Positions 26,324 through 35,003 of a DNA stretch of 64,000 nt are shown piece after piece; positions within the stretch are counted from its first letter, which is position 1, and every line of letters starts with the position of its first letter. Where the stretch lies: the NCBI GenBank assembly GCA_041397825.1, contig JAWKVX010000007.1, forward strand, positions 1 to 64,000, written 5' to 3'. The translations under genes and the position numbers were made by a program. The notes under the pieces are model-generated. The model was not told where the DNA came from. It worked only from the letters and a program-made list of their open reading frames with translations, and did no database searches. This DNA is from JANNSX01 sp041397825 (GTDB taxonomy: Bacteria > Pseudomonadota > Alphaproteobacteria > Rhizobiales > Hyphomicrobiaceae).

Positions 26324-27922
26324 ATGCGACACATCACGAAAGTCCTGGCCCTTGGCCTGCTCGCAAGCACATTGCTTGCCGGCGGCGCCAGCGCCAAAAC
26401 GCTCGTCTATTGCTCGGAGGGCTCGCCTGAAGGCTTCGATCCTGCGCCCTACACCGCCGGCACGACCTTCAATGCGTCTTCGCGACCGATCTACAACCGG
26501 CTCGCCGAGTTCGAGCGCGGCACGACGAATGTCGTCCCCGGTCTTGCCGAAAGCTGGTCGGTCTCCGACGACGGGCTCGAATACACCTTCAAGCTGCGCC
26601 CCGGCGTCAAGTTCCACACCACCGCCTTCTTCACCCCGAGCCGAGACGTCAATGCCGACGACGTGATCTTCTCCTTCGAGCGGCAGTGGAAGAAGGACAA
26701 TGCCTGGAACCAGTATACGGCCGGCATTGCCTGGGAATATTTCGACGGCATGGACATGCCAGCTTTGTTGAAGGACATCGTCAAGGTCGACGACATGACG
26801 GTGAAGTTCGTGCTGAACCGTCCGGAGGCGCCCTTCATCGCCAATCTCGCGATGGACTTCGCCTCGATCGTCTCGAAGGAATATGCCGACAAGCTCGAGG
26901 CCGACGGCAAGAAAGAGCTGCTCAACCAGCAGCCGATCGGCACCGGCCCCTTCGCCTTCGTCGACTATCAGAAGGACGCCGTGATCCGCTACAAGGCGCA
27001 TGAGGGCTATTGGGGCGGCAAGCAGCCGATCGACGATCTGGTCTTCGCCATCACCACCGACGCCGCAGTCCGCCAGCAGAAGCTCAAAGCCGGCGAATGC
27101 CATGTGGCGCCTTATCCGAACCCGGCTGATATCGCCTCGCTGAAAGAGGATCCGAACCTGCAGATGATGGAGCAGGAGGGTCTCAACGTCGGCTACCTCG
27201 CTTACAACACGACACAGGCCCCCTTCGACAAGGTCGAGGTGCGAAAGGCGCTCAACATGGCCATCAACAAGCAGGCCATCATGGACGCCGTGTTCCAGGG
27301 TGCCGGCAAGATCGCCAAGAACCCGATCCCGCCGACCATGTGGAGCTATAACGAGGCGACCGTCGACGATCCCTACAACCCGGACGAGGCCAAGAAGATG
27401 CTCGAGGCCGCCGGCGTCACCGGTCTCAAGATGAAGATCTGGGCGATGCCCGTGCAGCGCCCCTACAACCCGAACGCGAAGCGCATGGCCGAGTTGATTC
27501 AGGCCGATTTCGCCAAGGTCGGCGTCGAGGTGGAGATCGTCTCCTACGAGTGGGGCGAGTATCTGAAGCTCTCGAAAGAGAAGAATCGCGACGGCGCGGT
27601 GCTGCTCGGCTGGACTGGCGACAACGGCGATCCGGACAACTTCCTTGCCGTGCTGCTCGGCTGCTCGGCCGTCGGCGGCTCGAACCGGGCCCAGTGGTGC
27701 CATCAGCCCTTCGAGGATCTGATCCAGAAGGCCAAGACCGTCTCCGACCAGGCGGAGCGGACCAAGCTCTACGAGCAGGCGCAGATCATCTTCAAGGAGC
27801 AGGCGCCGTGGGCGACCATCGCTCACTCGGTCGTCTTCATGCCGATGTCGAAGAAGGTCTCGGGCTACAAGATGGACCCGCTCGGCTCGCACCGTTTCGA
27901 CGGTGTGGACATCGCCGAATAG
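26324..27922 (+). CDS. ABC transporter substrate-binding protein, dipeptide/oligopeptide type (DppA-like)
   Basis: A 532-residue periplasmic binding protein of the SBP_bac_5 (cluster C) family with a signal peptide (MRHITKVLALGLLASTLLAGGASA). Characteristic segments: YCSEGSPEGFDPAPYTAGTT near the start, PGLAESWSVSDDGLEYTFKL, GTGPFAFVDY, and LLGWTGDNGDPDNFLAVLLG late in the chain, very close to DppA. Substrates are likely dipeptides or haem-like compounds, though family members also bind other small molecules. GGGAGGAAG lies before the ATG at 26324; the in-frame codon at 26309 is upstream of it. A strong hairpin separates this gene from the permease genes. Confidence 0.93.
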   Translation: MRHITKVLALGLLASTLLAGGASAKTLVYCSEGSPEGFDPAPYTAGTTFNASSRPIYNRLAEFERGTTNVVPGLAESWSVSDDGLEYTFKLRPGVKFHTTAFFTPSRDVNADDVIFSFERQWKKDNAWNQYTAGIAWEYFDGMDMPALLKDIVKVDDMTVKFVLNRPEAPFIANLAMDFASIVSKEYADKLEADGKKELLNQQPIGTGPFAFVDYQKDAVIRYKAHEGYWGGKQPIDDLVFAITTDAAVRQQKLKAGECHVAPYPNPADIASLKEDPNLQMMEQEGLNVGYLAYNTTQAPFDKVEVRKALNMAINKQAIMDAVFQGAGKIAKNPIPPTMWSYNEATVDDPYNPDEAKKMLEAAGVTGLKMKIWAMPVQRPYNPNAKRMAELIQADFAKVGVEVEIVSYEWGEYLKLSKEKNRDGAVLLGWTGDNGDPDNFLAVLLGCSAVGGSNRAQWCHQPFEDLIQKAKTVSDQAERTKLYEQAQIIFKEQAPWATIAHSVVFMPMSKKVSGYKMDPLGSHRFDGVDIAE

Positions 27923-27938
27923 GGCTCCTGCGCGACGC

Positions 27939-27969
27939 GAGGATGGTGGCCGGAGAGGCCGCCATCCTC
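27939..27969 (+). promoter_or_regulatory. Intercistronic hairpin between binding protein and permease genes
   Basis: A 13-bp stem with one G-T pair (arms 27939-27951 and 27957-27969, loop GGAGA) lies 17 bases behind the stop codon. No T run follows, so it is not a simple terminator. Such structures between a binding-protein gene and its permease genes stabilise the upstream mRNA or attenuate read-through, giving more binding protein than permease. Confidence 0.75.
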
Positions 27970-28035
27970 CATCTCCTGCCGGCGGGTCCTGCGCCTCGAG
28001 CAGACCTGATCCTGCGGGCAGGATAGAGAGCCCCG

Positions 28036-29046
28036 ATGCTTCGATTCCTCCTCTCGCGTCTGCTGCTGGTCCTGCCGACCTTCTTCGGCATCACCGTCCT
28101 CGCCTTTCTGTTCATCCGGATGCTGCCCGGCGATCCGGTCCTCCTGATGGCCGGCGAGCGCTCGCTTTCTCCGGAGCGCCATGCCGAGCTGCTGGAGCGT
28201 TTCGGTTTCGACAAGCCGCTCTGGCAGCAGTATGCGATCTACATCCACGGTCTGCTGCAGGGTGATCTCGGCATCTCGATCAACACCAAGCGGCCCGTTC
28301 TGTCGGAATTCCTGACGCTGTTTCCAGCGACCGTCGAGCTGTCGCTCTGCGCCATCCTGTTCGCCATGGTGCTCGGCGTTCCAGCGGGCATGCTGGCGGC
28401 CGTCAAGCGCGGCACGGTGCTCGACCACGGCGTGATGGGCGTGGCGCTCGTCGGCTACTCGATGCCGATCTTCTGGTGGGGGCTCCTGCTCATCATCCTG
28501 TTCTCGGGCGTGCTGCAGTGGACCCCGGTGTCAGGGCGTGTCTCGCTCGTCTACTTCTTTCCCTCGGTCACGGGCTTCATGCTGATCGACAGTCTGATCT
28601 CCGGTCAGAAGGGGGCCTTCGCCTCGACCGTCTCGCACCTGGTCCTGCCGACGATCGTGCTCGGGACGATCCCGCTGGCAGTGATCGCCCGGCAGACCCG
28701 TTCCGCCATGCTCGAGGTGTTAGGCGAGGACTATATCCGCGCCGCCCGCGCCAAGGGATTGTCGGTGGTCCGGGTGGTCGGGCTGCATGCCTTCCGCAAT
28801 GCCCTCATTCCCGTCATCACAACCATAGGGCTCCAGGTCGGCACGCTGCTTGCCGGCGCAATTCTCACCGAGACGATCTTCTCCTGGCCGGGCATCGGCA
28901 AATGGATGGTGGATTCGATCTTCCGGCGCGACTATCCCGCCGTGCAGGGCGGGCTCCTTCTGATCGCCGTCGTCATCATGATCGTCAATCTCATTGTCGA
29001 CTTGCTCTATGGCTTGATCAATCCCCGCATTCGACACACGAGCTAG
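28036..29046 (+). CDS. ABC transporter permease, DppB-like
   Basis: A 336-residue inner-membrane permease with six helices. The N-terminus MLRFLLSRLLLVLPTFFGIT and the EAA loop (EDYIRAARAKGLSVVRVVGLHAFRNALIP) are typical of DppB/OppB. It contains the family's periplasmic insert before the transport domain (PGDPVLLMAGERSLSPERH). It follows the binding-protein gene by 113 bp and precedes dppC by four bases. Confidence 0.94.
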   Translation: MLRFLLSRLLLVLPTFFGITVLAFLFIRMLPGDPVLLMAGERSLSPERHAELLERFGFDKPLWQQYAIYIHGLLQGDLGISINTKRPVLSEFLTLFPATVELSLCAILFAMVLGVPAGMLAAVKRGTVLDHGVMGVALVGYSMPIFWWGLLLIILFSGVLQWTPVSGRVSLVYFFPSVTGFMLIDSLISGQKGAFASTVSHLVLPTIVLGTIPLAVIARQTRSAMLEVLGEDYIRAARAKGLSVVRVVGLHAFRNALIPVITTIGLQVGTLLAGAILTETIFSWPGIGKWMVDSIFRRDYPAVQGGLLLIAVVIMIVNLIVDLLYGLINPRIRHTS

Positions 29047-29050
29047 GAAG

Positions 29051-29965
29051 ATGACCGAGCAGGTTGAGCACGCGAGCATGAAGTCGGGGGGCATGCCGGT
29101 CCCCCCGGGGCCGCTCGTCGAATTCTGGCGTCAGTATCGCCAGAACCCGGGTGCCGTGATCGGGCTCGGCATCTTCATACTGGTGGTGATCATCGCGCTT
29201 CTCGCCGATGTCCTGGCGCCGTTCGCGCCCAACGATCAGTTCCGCGACGCGCTGCTGAAGCCACCCGTCTGGCAGGACGGCGCCGATCCGCGCTTTCTGC
29301 TCGGCACCGACGCCGTCGGTCGTGACATGCTCTCCCGCCTCATTCACGGCAGCCGCTACTCGCTCTTCATCGGCTGCATCGTCGTCGGCCTGTCGCTGTT
29401 CATGGGCATTGCCATCGGACTGGTCGCCGGCTATCTGCGCGGGACCGTCGATACGCTCATCATGCGGCTCATGGATATTTTGCTGGCGTTTCCGAGCTTG
29501 CTGCTGGCGCTCGTCCTGGTGGCCATCCTGGGGCCGAGCCTCACCAATGCGATGATCGCCATCGCCATCGTTCAGCAGCCGCACTATGTCCGCCTGACGC
29601 GCGCCGCCGTCATCGGCGAGATGTCGAAGGACTATGTCACGGCCTCGCGGGTCGCCGGTGCCGGGCCGCTGCGGCTGATGGCGCTGACGGTCTTGCCGAA
29701 CTGCCTCGCGCCGCTGAACGTCCAGGCGACGCTCTCGTTCTCGACGGCGATCCTTGATGCGGCGGCGCTCGGCTTCCTCGGCATGGGCGCGCAGCCGCCG
29801 ACGCCGGAGTGGGGGACGATGCTCGCCGAGGCACGGGAGTTCATTCTCAGGGCCTGGTGGGTCGTGACTATGCCCGGCCTTGCCATTCTCGTCACCGTGC
29901 TCGCCATCAACTTGATGGGCGACGGCCTGCGCGATGCGCTCGACCCGAAGCTCAAGCGGAGCTGA
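29051..29965 (+). CDS. ABC transporter permease, DppC-like
   Basis: A 304-residue inner-membrane permease with the OppC N-terminal domain (FWRQYRQNPGAVIGLGIFIL), the LGTDAVGRDMLSRLIHGSRYS motif, and an EAA loop (SKDYVTASRVAGAGPLRLMALTVLPNCLAP). It pairs with the DppB-like protein to form the channel. No ATPase genes follow: the next gene is convergent. The importer must borrow DppD/DppF-type ATPases encoded elsewhere. Later in-frame ATGs exist but the one at 29051 follows AGGA closely and is accepted. Confidence 0.94.
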   Translation: MTEQVEHASMKSGGMPVPPGPLVEFWRQYRQNPGAVIGLGIFILVVIIALLADVLAPFAPNDQFRDALLKPPVWQDGADPRFLLGTDAVGRDMLSRLIHGSRYSLFIGCIVVGLSLFMGIAIGLVAGYLRGTVDTLIMRLMDILLAFPSLLLALVLVAILGPSLTNAMIAIAIVQQPHYVRLTRAAVIGEMSKDYVTASRVAGAGPLRLMALTVLPNCLAPLNVQATLSFSTAILDAAALGFLGMGAQPPTPEWGTMLAEAREFILRAWWVVTMPGLAILVTVLAINLMGDGLRDALDPKLKRS

Positions 29966-29985
29966 GGCGGGGCATCGGCCGCCTC
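29964..29985. terminator. Bidirectional hairpin between convergent genes
   Basis: Arms GAGGCGG (29964-29970) and CCGCCTC (29979-29985) form a 7-bp stem with an 8-base loop in the 21-bp gap between the dppC-like stop and the stop of the minus-strand flavoenzyme gene. There is no T tract on either side, so it would be a weak or Rho-assisted terminator. Confidence 0.45.
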
Positions 29986-29986
29986 G

Positions 29987-31936
29987 TCAGATCATGCTGG
30001 CGACCTTCAACCCTTCGTAGACCGCTTCCTCGGCGGTGCGGGCGGCAACGCAATCGCCGGCCTTGTAGACCAGAAGGCCGAGCGTCTCCGCCTCGCCGGC
30101 GAGCCTGTCTTCGGGCGCATTCGGGCAGGCCAGAACGATCGTATCCACCCCCTCGATGACGTGCGGCCTGCGGGCGGCCGTGTGCTGGAAGTAGGCGGTC
30201 TCGCCGTCGAAGCCATAGAGCCGCATTAGCGGCACCACCTCGACGCCGAGCTCGAACAGCACGCCCATCTTGTAATCACGGATATAGTTCTGGATCGCCG
30301 CTCCTGGCATCGGCCCATTGACGCAGAGCCTGACACGCGCGCCCTCGCGCGCGCAGCGCTCGGCCATGCCGAGACCGATCCAGTCCGAAAGCCAATCATA
30401 GATGACGACGCTGTTGCCGGTCTTGGCGCGACCCGCAAGCACATCGGCTGCGTGGAAGATTTTCGCACCGGCATCGGCTTCGATCGGAGGGCGGGCGAGT
30501 CGGCTCCCCGTCGCAACCACCAGGGCATCCGGCATCTCTCGCCGCAAGAGGTCGGCCGTGACGGCTGTTGCCTTGACGATCGAAACGCCGGCGCGCTCGG
30601 CTTCTCGCGTCAGATTGGTGACGATGCCGCCGAACTCGGTGCGGCCAGGAAGCAGCTGGGCGAGCAGCGCCTGCCCACCCAGCTGCCGCTCCTTTTCGTA
30701 GAGCGTCACCTGATGGCCGCGCTCGGCGGCGATGGCAGCGGCTTTCAGTCCGGCCGGCCCGCCGCCGGCAACCAGGATGCGCTTCGGCGTCGGGGCCCGC
30801 GTTCGCGTGCCGTAGACAAGCTCGCGTCCCGTCTCCGGATGCTGGATGCACGAGATCGAGATGCCAAGCTGGAAATGGCCGATGCAGGCCTGGTTGCAGG
30901 CGATGCATGCACGGATGTCCTCGGTGCGGCCGGCACGGGCCTTGTTGGGCATTTCGGGATCGCAGATGGTCGCCCGCGTCATACCGCAGAGATCGGCCTG
31001 CCCCTCGGCGATGACGCGCTCGGCATCGTGCGGCTGGTTGATGCGGCCGGCAACCAGAACGGGCTTGCCGGTCGCCTGCTTAACCTTGGCGGCGAACGGC
31101 GCGACATAAGCCGTGGGCACCTGCATCGCCGGCACGATGTGGATGGCGCCGCTCGCGGTCGCCGAGGTGCCGGCGATGACATTGAGGTAGTCGAGGTCGG
31201 GGCTCAGCGCACGGGCGATGGCGAAACCTTCATCCTCGCCGAGATCGGCGTCGCTCATCTCGTCGCCGGACATTCTGAGGCCGACGATGAACTCCGCCGG
31301 GACCTGTTGGCGGATAGCAGCGATCGTCTCGCGCGTGAAGCGGAGACGGTTGTCGAACGAGCCACCATAGGCATCCTCGCGGCGATTGACCTTCTCGCTC
31401 CAGAATTGCGCGGGGAGATAACCGTGGCTGCCGACGATCTCGACACCGTCGGCGCCTGCCTCGGCCATGCGTCGGGCCGCCTCTCCGAAGCCTTCGATGA
31501 TCTCGCCGATGAGGCCGGCCGGCATCGGTGCGGGTGCTGTTCGAAACCGCTCCGCCGGGCTGAAGGAGGGCGCGAAGGACGCCTGTGCAACGCCTTCCGG
31601 GCGGCCAAGCAGCTCGCGACCCGGATGGAAGAGCTGGATGAAGACCTTGGCGCCCTCGGCGTGGATCGCCTCGACCAGCGCGCGGAAATGCGGGATGCAG
31701 GCGTCGTCGGTCCCCATCAGCAGCGAGTCGGTATAGCGGGCCGTCTCGTGCACGCCGACGACCTGGACGATGATGAGGCCGACGCCGCCTTTGGCACGTG
31801 CCTTCTGGTAGGCGATATAGGCATCCGAGGGCCGTGCCTGCTCCGGCAGGTAGGTGTCGTGTCCGGTGACGAAGATGCGATTCCGGAGCGTCAGGGATTT
31901 CAGTCTGTAGGGAGAGAAGAGGTTCGGGAAGCGCAT
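29987..31936 (-). CDS. NADH:flavin oxidoreductase of the trimethylamine dehydrogenase/2,4-dienoyl-CoA reductase type
   Basis: A 649-residue, three-part enzyme. An N-terminal old-yellow-enzyme barrel binds FMN (LFSPYRLKSLTLRNRIFVTG, then AYIAYQKARAKGGVGLIIVQ). A [4Fe-4S] motif C-x2-C-x3-C (CIACNQACIG) is followed by the fourth Cys in ISCIQHP at about residue 355. A C-terminal FAD/NAD module begins VAGGGPAGLKAAAIAAERGH. Relatives demethylate trimethylamine, dimethylglycine or N-methylproline, or reduce dienoyl-CoA. With betaine-type Rieske oxygenases nearby, N-demethylation is the more attractive role but is not proven. The start MRFPNLFSPYR at 31936 gives the family N-terminus; the frame is open to 32080 without support. 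Confidence 0.9.
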   Translation of the reverse strand: MRFPNLFSPYRLKSLTLRNRIFVTGHDTYLPEQARPSDAYIAYQKARAKGGVGLIIVQVVGVHETARYTDSLLMGTDDACIPHFRALVEAIHAEGAKVFIQLFHPGRELLGRPEGVAQASFAPSFSPAERFRTAPAPMPAGLIGEIIEGFGEAARRMAEAGADGVEIVGSHGYLPAQFWSEKVNRREDAYGGSFDNRLRFTRETIAAIRQQVPAEFIVGLRMSGDEMSDADLGEDEGFAIARALSPDLDYLNVIAGTSATASGAIHIVPAMQVPTAYVAPFAAKVKQATGKPVLVAGRINQPHDAERVIAEGQADLCGMTRATICDPEMPNKARAGRTEDIRACIACNQACIGHFQLGISISCIQHPETGRELVYGTRTRAPTPKRILVAGGGPAGLKAAAIAAERGHQVTLYEKERQLGGQALLAQLLPGRTEFGGIVTNLTREAERAGVSIVKATAVTADLLRREMPDALVVATGSRLARPPIEADAGAKIFHAADVLAGRAKTGNSVVIYDWLSDWIGLGMAERCAREGARVRLCVNGPMPGAAIQNYIRDYKMGVLFELGVEVVPLMRLYGFDGETAYFQHTAARRPHVIEGVDTIVLACPNAPEDRLAGEAETLGLLVYKAGDCVAARTAEEAVYEGLKVASMI

Positions 31937-32070
31937 CGGCGGTGACCCATGATTGACGTTAACGATATCTCCGGCCGAGGCTATCGGAGCGGCCATGCGC
32001 GAACAACAGGCGGGCGGGCTGGCGCTGCCTGGCGGTTCGGTGCATTCTTCGTGGTGGATCGGAGCAGGGA

Positions 32071-33531
32071 ATGCCGCCAATGAAGCTTGCCGAATACGCC
32101 GCCTACGATGCCTCCGGCCTCGCCGATCTCGTGGCCAAGGGGGAGGTCAGCCCGAAGGAGCTCGCACGGACCGCGCTCGCCGCCATCAGCGCCGTCAATG
32201 GCGATCTCAATGCTGTCATCGAGATCTACGACGACCAGATCGACGATCTCGACGAAGCCTCGCTTGGCCACGGGCCGTTTCGTGGCGTGCCATTCCTCAT
32301 CAAGGACGTGTTCGGGCACCTCAAGGGTCGCAAGATCGAGTTCGGCAGCCGGCTCTGCGAGGGCATGATCGGCGACGTCGAAACGAACTTCGCCAGGCTC
32401 GTGAAAGCCTCAGGACTCAATATTCTCGGGCGGACCAACACGCCGGAATACTCGCTTTCCTCGACCACCGAGAACCTGCTTTACGGCAACACGCACAACC
32501 CTTGGAAACGCGGTCATTCGGCCGGCGGCTCGACGGGTGGCGGCGCGGCGGCGGTCGCCTCCGGAATGGTGCCGGTTGCGCACGGCTCCGATATCGGCGG
32601 CTCGATCCGCATCCCGGCGAGTTGGTGCGGCGGGGTCGGTCTCAAGCCCTCGCGTGGACGCATCTCCTTCGGCCCGTCGGTCGACGAGGGCGGCTGGGGC
32701 ATGGCGATGAACTTCGTGCAGACGAAGACGCTGCGCGACACCGCGAGGCTGCTCGACTGCCTGTCGGTGCCACAACCTGGCGATCCGTTCGTAGTGGCAA
32801 GGCCGGAGCGGAACTACGAGAGCTTTCTCAAGGCCGACGTGAAGCCACTCCGCATTGCCTGGACAGCCAAGCCGCTCATGCAGGAGGGTCCTGTTGATCC
32901 CGAGGTCGCAGCCGCGGTTCAGGCGACGGCCCGAGCGCTCGAGGGGATGGGCCATCAGGTCGGCGAGGATTCCTTCCCCTTCGACATCGACGAGCTCAAC
33001 AGCGCCTTTCTCGACGTCTGGTTCTTCGGCTTCGATCTGAGGCTCGAAGGCTATGCGACGCGGACCGGCCGCAAGATCGGGCCAGAGACACTCGAGAGCG
33101 TCACGCTCGAGCTCTACGACTATGCCCGCTGCGTCGATGCCCCGCGCTTCCTTGCTGCCGTGACCTACATGAATACCGTGCGCCGGACGATCGGTGCCTT
33201 CTTCGAGCGCTACGACATCTGGGTGACGCCGGCGACCGTGCAGGTCGCACCGCCGCATGGTCTCTATGGCATGCACCGGCCGGATGAGAAGGCCGAGGAC
33301 CATATCGTTGCCGTCGAGCGGCCCTGTCAGTATCCGCTGCCCTTCAATGTCGCTGGGGCGCCGGCCCTTTCGCTGCCGCTCGCCATGCATTCGAGCGGCC
33401 TGCCGATCGGTGTGCAACTCGGCGCCCGGCCGGCCGAGGAGCATCTGTTGATCGCCCTTGGCGCGCGCCTCGAAGAGGCCATGCCATGGCGCGATCGCCT
33501 GCCGCCCGTGCACGTCTCAACGCGGGGCTGA
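32071..33531 (+). CDS. Amidase (amidase-signature family)
   Basis: A 486-residue hydrolase. The Ser-cisSer-Lys triad is complete: K78 in FLIKDVF, the cis-serine S154 in AGGSTGGGAAAVASG, and the nucleophile S178 in GSDIGGSIRIPA, with the usual 24-residue spacing between the serines. The substrate is unknown; members split aliphatic and aromatic amides. GGAGCAGGGA precedes the ATG. The gene is divergent from the flavoenzyme (134 bp) and 31 bp ahead of an SDR gene, which suggests a two-gene operon. Confidence 0.92.
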   Translation: MPPMKLAEYAAYDASGLADLVAKGEVSPKELARTALAAISAVNGDLNAVIEIYDDQIDDLDEASLGHGPFRGVPFLIKDVFGHLKGRKIEFGSRLCEGMIGDVETNFARLVKASGLNILGRTNTPEYSLSSTTENLLYGNTHNPWKRGHSAGGSTGGGAAAVASGMVPVAHGSDIGGSIRIPASWCGGVGLKPSRGRISFGPSVDEGGWGMAMNFVQTKTLRDTARLLDCLSVPQPGDPFVVARPERNYESFLKADVKPLRIAWTAKPLMQEGPVDPEVAAAVQATARALEGMGHQVGEDSFPFDIDELNSAFLDVWFFGFDLRLEGYATRTGRKIGPETLESVTLELYDYARCVDAPRFLAAVTYMNTVRRTIGAFFERYDIWVTPATVQVAPPHGLYGMHRPDEKAEDHIVAVERPCQYPLPFNVAGAPALSLPLAMHSSGLPIGVQLGARPAEEHLLIALGARLEEAMPWRDRLPPVHVSTRG

Positions 33532-33562
33532 CAGTTCATCTTTCATCGGAAAGGACGGATCC

Positions 33563-34327
33563 ATGGAGCTCGGCCTCAGAGGGAAGCGTGCACTGGTCAC
33601 GGGCGGCTCGCGGGGAATCGGCCGGTCGATCGCCGAGCGGCTGGCGGAGGAGGGGGCGGACGTCGCCATCTGCGCGCGGAAGGCGCAAGAGGTCGAAGCC
33701 GCCGTCGAGCGGCTCAAGAGGCACAAGGTCAGAGCCAGCGGCGCCGTCGTCGACGTTGCCGATGCGGCCGCGCTCAGACAATGGGTCGAGGCCTCGGGCA
33801 AGGCCATGGGCGGCATCGACATCCTCGTCGCCAACGCCAGCGGTTTTGCCTCGAGCGCAACGCCGGAAGGGTTCAAGAGGGCATTCGACGTCGATTTGAT
33901 GCACACGGTCAATGCCTGTGAGGCGGCGCGCCCGATGCTGGAAAGCTCTCGCGAAGGCGCGATCATCGCCATTGCCTCGATCTCCGGCGTCGAGGACTAC
34001 GGCTATCCGGAATCGGCCTACGGCTCCCTCAAGGCGGCCCTGCTCTACTACGTCAAGTCGTTGGCCGGTGAGGTTGCCCCTGTCGGCATTCGCGCGAATT
34101 GCGTCAGCCCGGGGCCGATCCTGTTTCCGGGCGGCTACTGGCACGATGTCGAGATCAACCAGCCGCAACTGTTCGAGGCCACCGTCCACAAGGCGCCGCT
34201 CGGCCGGCTCGGCCGTCCGGAGGAGGTCGCCGATGTCGTGGCTTTCCTCGCCAGTCCGCGCGCGAGCTTTGTGACAGGCACGAACGTCGTGGTCGACGGC
34301 GGCTACACGCGGCGGGTGCAGAACTGA
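33563..34327 (+). CDS. Short-chain dehydrogenase/reductase (FabG-like)
   Basis: A 254-residue classical SDR with intact motifs: TGGSRGIG (13-20), NAS, a catalytic serine in IASISG, and Y-x3-K in AYGSLKAA. The C-terminal VTGTNVVVDGGYTRR is the typical FabG-type end. Substrate is unknown. The start at 33563 follows AAGGA; the open frame from 33458 lies inside the amidase gene and is not used. It probably shares a transcript with the amidase. Confidence 0.9.
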   Translation: MELGLRGKRALVTGGSRGIGRSIAERLAEEGADVAICARKAQEVEAAVERLKRHKVRASGAVVDVADAAALRQWVEASGKAMGGIDILVANASGFASSATPEGFKRAFDVDLMHTVNACEAARPMLESSREGAIIAIASISGVEDYGYPESAYGSLKAALLYYVKSLAGEVAPVGIRANCVSPGPILFPGGYWHDVEINQPQLFEATVHKAPLGRLGRPEEVADVVAFLASPRASFVTGTNVVVDGGYTRRVQN

Positions 34328-35003
34328 TCCTTTGGCGGCGAAGGGGCTGCCGTCCGGCAGTGTCGGCCACCCCGCGCGTTCGCCGGGTGGTCGGGATGGC
34401 TGTCTCACCGTTCGGCCGAGCGTCCGCCTGCGAGGGCGTGTCGGTGCGGAGGGCATGGACCTCCTGATGGTCGCGGCTTTTGTTCTCCGAGGGCGTTTCG
34501 GCAGAGGCGTCTCATCGAACGCGGGCTGACCGGCGGCTGCCCGAGGGCCAACGCAGGTCCGGAGGTAGGGTATGCACCTGGTCCCGGGTAGGGTGGGATT
34601 CCTGCCCCCGCGTGGCCACTCGCAAGCTCACCCCGTGGTCCACGCTCGCTCAGCGGTGAGCTTGCGAGCATGAGGCCACACGGCAGCCTTGGCTTGGCTC
34701 GAGTCCGCTCCGATCGCAAAGCGCGTTGGGCGACCGCTGCCGGTGCTGACGCGCTTCGCGATCGGGACACGAGCAACAGCTCGGCTTGTGAGGTGGACCT
34801 GGATGAACCCCGCGCCCCTCAATGGTTCCTAGCCCGACGCGGCGGCGCGGCCGGAGGACGGCGGAGCGTTGCTCTTTGAAAATTTGGAACCGATCGTCGA
34901 GAGAGCGGCACCGCTCTGGTCCGCTCCTTTCGTCGAGGCATATTGCGAGAGCCAAGTCAGAGCAGCGCCCGGGTGGGGCTGCTCCGAATGGCCGGTCGCT
35001 CGA
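34328..35003. other. 676-bp gene-free stretch with an inverted repeat
   Basis: No ORF here has convincing codon use or a start signal. On the minus strand about 34820-34640 there is an open reading (FIQVHLTSRAVARVPIAKR, then GADSSQAKAAVWPHARKLTA) that looks somewhat protein-like, but it lacks a start and I know no family for it. It might be a relic of a mobile element. The most definite element is the inverted repeat at 34619-34668. The base composition from about 34861 to 34950 is slightly lower in GC. Confidence 0.4.
34619..34668. repeat. 14-bp perfect inverted repeat, 50 nt overall
   Basis: Arms CTCGCAAGCTCACC (34619-34632) and GGTGAGCTTGCGAG (34655-34668) pair without mismatch around a 22-base loop that itself contains CGTGG/CCACG. 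It lies in the middle of the gene-free stretch, far from either flanking gene end, so it is not an obvious terminator. It may be the end of a small repetitive element. Confidence 0.65.

Noticed and set aside
26183..27892. A 569-codon open frame on the minus strand
   Set aside because: It is the shadow of the DppA-like gene, whose signal peptide and family segments decide the strand.
33458..33562. N-terminal extension of the SDR gene into the amidase gene
   Set aside because: The extension is the shifted reading of the amidase C-terminus; the start at 33563 has a proper binding site and matches SDR length.
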